Assembly (NCBI RefSeq): GCF_023073315.1 | Contig: NZ_JADPJH010000037.1 | Span: 254,803-318,802 of the forward strand | Reading direction: 5' to 3' | Source of the DNA: Bradyrhizobium sp. 1 | Lineage (GTDB): Bacteria; Pseudomonadota; Alphaproteobacteria; Rhizobiales; Xanthobacteraceae | Length of the DNA stretch: 64,000 nt | Shown here: positions 60,999 through 64,000 of the stretch, in pieces | Position numbering within the stretch: position 1 is the first letter of the stretch | Layout: each line of letters starts with the position of its first letter | Program-made: the position numbers and the translations under genes | The notes under the pieces: generated by a model | The model's database searches: none | The model's input: only the letters and a program-made list of their open reading frames with translations | What the model was told of the DNA's origin: nothing

Positions 60999-63428
60999 GT
61001 GAACAAGGAAGATCATCTGCGTCCCGTCGCTGCGACGGATGAGCGCGTTCGTCTGGCACAGAGGTTGCTTCGATCGACCGCAATCTGGGTCGATCCGATG
61101 AGCTTCCGTCCCTTCACGAGCGAGTCCTATGCGCAAGACGACCGCCCGGAAGCCTGGCGGGACGTGCTGGCCGCGGTCGGCCTGCAACCGGCGGGTGGCC
61201 ACTCTTTCTTTGACGGGCACGCAACGGCGTCGCATCGTCACGCCGTGGGTGTTGCGCTGACGCGGATGGCCGCGGGGGCACAGAGCGTCGGCCCCCTCCC
61301 GCAAGCAAACGAAGACCTTCCGATCGCGCTGATGCCGCTCGAGGACGGGATGGTGCTGAAAAGCGCCGGCAGCCACCGCATCGTTCCCGTCGGCCATCTC
61401 GTGCTGCTGCCGCGCAGCGGGGACTGGAGCATCGTGTTCCAGCGCGACATGCGCGCGATCGTGCTGTCGGTGACCACGAGCGCGCTGCACGGCCGCCTCT
61501 CGGGCAAGCCGCGGATCGGCGAGCCCCGGGTTGTCGCGCCAAGCGGTTTCTCCGACGTATTCGCGCGGCTGCTGGATGCGACGGCGCGCACGCTCGACAA
61601 TTTGAGCGATGGCGAATGGAATGCGGTCGCGCAAGGCCTGGTCGATCTGCTCCTGACGCTTGCGCATCAGCTGGCTGCCTCGACGTCCGATGCCGGGTCG
61701 AGCGCGACGCAGGCAGCGCTCCTGCACCGGATCTGCCAGACCATCGAACGCCGGCTCGACGATCCCGATCTCGTGCCGGCGCGCGTCGCGCAGGCCGAGG
61801 GGATTTCCGAGCGTTACTTGCAAAAACTGTTCGAGACGGTCGGCGACAATTTTACCCATTATGTCCGCGAGCGCAGGCTCCAGCGTGCCTGGGCCGATCT
61901 GTCCAATCCGGTTGAAGCGCATCGCTCGATCTCGGAAATCGCCTACGCCTATGGCTTTGGCGACTCCGCGCATTTCAGCCGCGCTTTCCGCCATCGCTTC
62001 GGCCTGCCGCCGCGCGAATTTCGTCAGCAGGAGGCGGAGCGGGCGACGTTGCAGCACGGCGTCGCCGGCCAGCGCGGCTGGCCGCAGGAGGCGCTGGCGC
62101 AGCTGCGCACGCATCAGAGCGTGGAGGCCCGCAACGGCGTCGCTTGTGCCGGCGCCGAAGAACGGACCACAACGGAGCGCAGGCATCATCACCTCCCGGT
62201 CGAGGCCAGCCGCATTCATTGGGGCTATTTCAGCCGCTCACTGTCGCCGCAGATCGAGATCGCCTCGGGCGATACCATCACCATCGAGACGCTGACCCAG
62301 CACGCCTCCGACGCCCCCGACATGATGATTGCGGGCGATGCCGGCGCCGAAAGCGTGTTCGGCTGGACGCGAGAGAAGAAGAACGTCGATCGCCGCGGCG
62401 CCGGGCCAATGGATGCCAGCGTATTCGGCCGCGGTGCGGGCGAGGGGTTTGGCGTGCACATCTGCACGGGCCCGGTGGCGGTGAAGGACGCCCAGCCCGG
62501 CGACGTGCTGGAGGTGCGCATCCTTGACATCGTGCCGCGCGCAAGCCGCAGTCCGAACCATGCGGGACGCGTGTTCGGCTCTTCGGTCGCGGCGTGGTGG
62601 GGCTATCACTACAACGAGTTTCTCGGCGGCCCCAAGCCGCGCGAAATCGTCACCATCTACGAGATTTTTAACGACCCCGGGGAGCCCCACGCCCGCGCGC
62701 TTTATTCCTACCGCTGGGAGCCGCAGACCGATCCGTTCGGCGTCGTGCACGCGACCTACGACTATCCCGGCGTTCCCGTCGTATCGGGCACGGTGAAGCG
62801 CCGCCACGCCGTGCTCGACGGCATCCGTATTCCGCTGCGGCCGCATTTCGGCGTGATCGCGGTGGCGCCACGCGAGGTCGATTTCGTCGACTCCGTGCCG
62901 CCGTCCTATTTCGGCGGCAATCTCGACAATTGGCGGCTGGGGAAGGGGTCCAGCGTCTATCTTCCGGTCTCGGTGCCCGGTGCGTTGCTGTCGGTCGGCG
63001 ATTCCCACGCCACCCAGGGCGACGGCGAATTGAGCGGCACCGCGATCGAATGTTCGATGACCGGCACGTTCGAGGTGATCCTGCACAAGAAGGCCGACCT
63101 CGCAGGCCAACCCTTCGCCGATCTCTCTTATCCGCTGATCGAGACCGAAACCGATTGGGTGCTGACCGGCTTCAGCCACCCCAACTACCTCGCCGAGTTC
63201 GGCGCGCAGGGCCAGAGCGAGGTCTACGCAAAGTCCTCGCTCGATCTCGCCATGAAAGATGCGTTCCGAAAAATGCGGCGCTTCCTGATGAACGTGAAGG
63301 GTCTCAGCGAGGACGAGGCGATCGCGCTGATGTCGGCCGCCGTCGATTTCGGCGTCACCCAGGTCGTCGACGGTAATTGGGGCGTGCACGCCATCCTCAG
63401 CAAGCGCCTGTTTCGGGACGCGACTTAA
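60999..63428 (+). CDS. AraC-type regulator fused to an acetamidase/formamidase domain
   Basis: This 809-residue protein combines a transcription factor and an enzyme. Residues about 1-200 are a cupin-like sensor of the AraC-binding type. Residues about 243-344 are the two helix-turn-helix motifs of AraC/XylS (SERYLQKLFETVGDNFTHYV; ISEIAYAYGFGDSAHFSRAF), ending with the usual FGLPPREFRQQ. After a 55-residue linker, residues about 400-809 are a complete acetamidase/formamidase, beginning RIHWGYFSRSLSPQ and keeping GDSHATQGDGELSG. It is clearly paralogous to the upstream enzyme but lacks its Cys loop (SPNHAGRVFGSS). Start GTG 60999 with GAGGGC upstream. No stop or frameshift lies between the parts. 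Confidence 0.9.
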   Translation: MNKEDHLRPVAATDERVRLAQRLLRSTAIWVDPMSFRPFTSESYAQDDRPEAWRDVLAAVGLQPAGGHSFFDGHATASHRHAVGVALTRMAAGAQSVGPLPQANEDLPIALMPLEDGMVLKSAGSHRIVPVGHLVLLPRSGDWSIVFQRDMRAIVLSVTTSALHGRLSGKPRIGEPRVVAPSGFSDVFARLLDATARTLDNLSDGEWNAVAQGLVDLLLTLAHQLAASTSDAGSSATQAALLHRICQTIERRLDDPDLVPARVAQAEGISERYLQKLFETVGDNFTHYVRERRLQRAWADLSNPVEAHRSISEIAYAYGFGDSAHFSRAFRHRFGLPPREFRQQEAERATLQHGVAGQRGWPQEALAQLRTHQSVEARNGVACAGAEERTTTERRHHHLPVEASRIHWGYFSRSLSPQIEIASGDTITIETLTQHASDAPDMMIAGDAGAESVFGWTREKKNVDRRGAGPMDASVFGRGAGEGFGVHICTGPVAVKDAQPGDVLEVRILDIVPRASRSPNHAGRVFGSSVAAWWGYHYNEFLGGPKPREIVTIYEIFNDPGEPHARALYSYRWEPQTDPFGVVHATYDYPGVPVVSGTVKRRHAVLDGIRIPLRPHFGVIAVAPREVDFVDSVPPSYFGGNLDNWRLGKGSSVYLPVSVPGALLSVGDSHATQGDGELSGTAIECSMTGTFEVILHKKADLAGQPFADLSYPLIETETDWVLTGFSHPNYLAEFGAQGQSEVYAKSSLDLAMKDAFRKMRRFLMNVKGLSEDEAIALMSAAVDFGVTQVVDGNWGVHAILSKRLFRDAT

Positions 63429-63442
63429 CAAGGATACCTCTC

Positions 63443-63826
63443 GTGAAATTCCACATGATCAGCGGCGGACCGAAGCCGGTTGCGCCCTTCAGCCACGCCG
63501 TCGAGACCGACGGCTTTGTCTTCGTCACCGGCCAGATGCCGGATACGCCGCAGGCGCCAGGCGTATTGCCCGACGGCATCGTCGCGCAGACGCAAGCCGT
63601 GATGGAGAATTTGAAGGTGGTTCTCGCCGGCCTCGATCTCGGCCTCGAGCACGTCGTGATGACGCGTATTTACCTGACGCGCTTCAAAGAGGATTACGCC
63701 GCGATGAACGAGACCTATCGCAGCTTCTTCCCGCCGGATCGGCTGCCAGCCCGCACCTGCGTCGGCGTCACCGGCCTTGCCTATGACGCGCTGATCGAGA
63801 TCGACCTGGTGTGCCGGCGGCCGTGA
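63443..63826 (+). CDS. RidA family protein
   Basis: This 127-residue YjgF/YER057c/UK114-type protein forms trimers that deaminate reactive enamine/imine intermediates. The family Arg in LPARTCVGVTGLAYDALIEI is present, as are GFVFVTGQMPDTPQ and the C-terminal EIDLVC. Start GTG 63443 follows AAGGATACCTCTC; a longer frame from 63377 runs in another gene's end and is not real. It ends the amide operon; RidA proteins often accompany nitrogen-compound catabolism. Confidence 0.9.
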   Translation: MKFHMISGGPKPVAPFSHAVETDGFVFVTGQMPDTPQAPGVLPDGIVAQTQAVMENLKVVLAGLDLGLEHVVMTRIYLTRFKEDYAAMNETYRSFFPPDRLPARTCVGVTGLAYDALIEIDLVCRRP

Positions 63827-63833
63827 TAGTTCA

Positions 63834-63943
63834 TAGGGTGGGTTAGCTTTGCGGCTGCGCGAAGCGCAGGCGCTGGGCGTAACCCACCACGTCTGTTGCC
63901 GCGGAGACCCAAGAGGTAGGTTACGCTTCGCTAACCCACCGTA
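63834..63943. repeat. Dimeric palindromic intergenic repeat, copy 3 (110 bp)
   Basis: The left end TAGGGTGGGTTAGC and right end GCTAACCCACCGTA are inverted with one mismatch. Each half folds on itself (GGTGGGTTA..TAACCCACC on the left, GTAGGTTA..TAACCCACC on the right) as in copies 1 and 2. It is longer because of an extra GCGAAGCGCAGGCGC-like insert in the left hairpin. It starts 8 bp after the ridA-like stop. Confidence 0.8.
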
Positions 63944-64000
63944 CAATCCCTTGTGTTGCCCGTCGAGGCTGAGCAAGAATTGGTCGTTGGCGGCCTTAGG

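Noticed and set aside
1..64000. CRISPR array, insertion sequence or prophage
   Set aside because: No regular direct repeats with spacers, no transposase or phage structural motif was recognised. The only repeated elements are the short dimeric palindromes.

Overview
The window is high-GC alphaproteobacterial chromosome. It is most likely from Bradyrhizobium or a close relative. The reasons are the aapJQMP general amino-acid transporter with metC next to it, several TRAP transporters with divergent or neighbouring catabolic genes, MXKDX and DUF6481 small proteins, an Omp25/31-type barrel, and a set of small proteins typical of that genus. The species assignment is inference from gene content and codon use; no 16S rRNA is present.

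Layout: 1-1179 is the end of a leucine-degradation cluster (biotin carrier end of a carboxylase, then HMG-CoA lyase). 1283-6099 is a TRAP transporter plus DapA-like lyase operon (minus strand) with a divergent GntR regulator and a perfect palindromic operator. 6295-9406 is a translationally coupled trio: tyrosinase, HEAT-repeat protein and an atypical SCO-like protein. 9412-12340 is a second TRAP operon (minus). 12341-19102 is a patchwork of small secreted or membrane proteins, one polytopic membrane protein and tRNA-Arg(UCU). 19507-26828 is the alpha-2-macroglobulin/PBP1C pair, followed at 26879-30603 by a lipid-linked glycan or lipid A modification cluster (GT39, PAP2, GT2, LpxB-N-like). 30615-34194 holds a Na/Pi cotransporter and a class III adenylate cyclase with TPRs. 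34312-40408 is metC divergent from aapJQMP. 40632-42114 holds a DUF805 protein and cysK. 42750-51917 is a four-gene RND tripartite efflux operon with two different pump permeases. 51955-54349 holds a DTW-domain tRNA modification enzyme and a Wzm/Wzt-like ABC exporter. 54570-56711 holds an outer-membrane barrel, tRNA-Cys(GCA) and small proteins. 57142-63826 is an ABC importer with a permease-ATPase fusion, an acetamidase/formamidase, an AraC regulator fused to a second acetamidase/formamidase, and a RidA protein.

The two most unusual regions are the tyrosinase-HEAT-SCO trio, which lacks export signals, and the AraC-acetamidase fusion inside an apparent amide-utilisation operon. A family of about 88-110 bp dimeric palindromes sits just after three stop codons. 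Two genes (a GT2 glycosyltransferase and the Wzm-like permease) carry the same AAGGGGCAG ribosome-binding context placed in front of an ATT codon, which suggests non-canonical initiation. No CRISPR array, insertion sequence, phage or integrase was seen.
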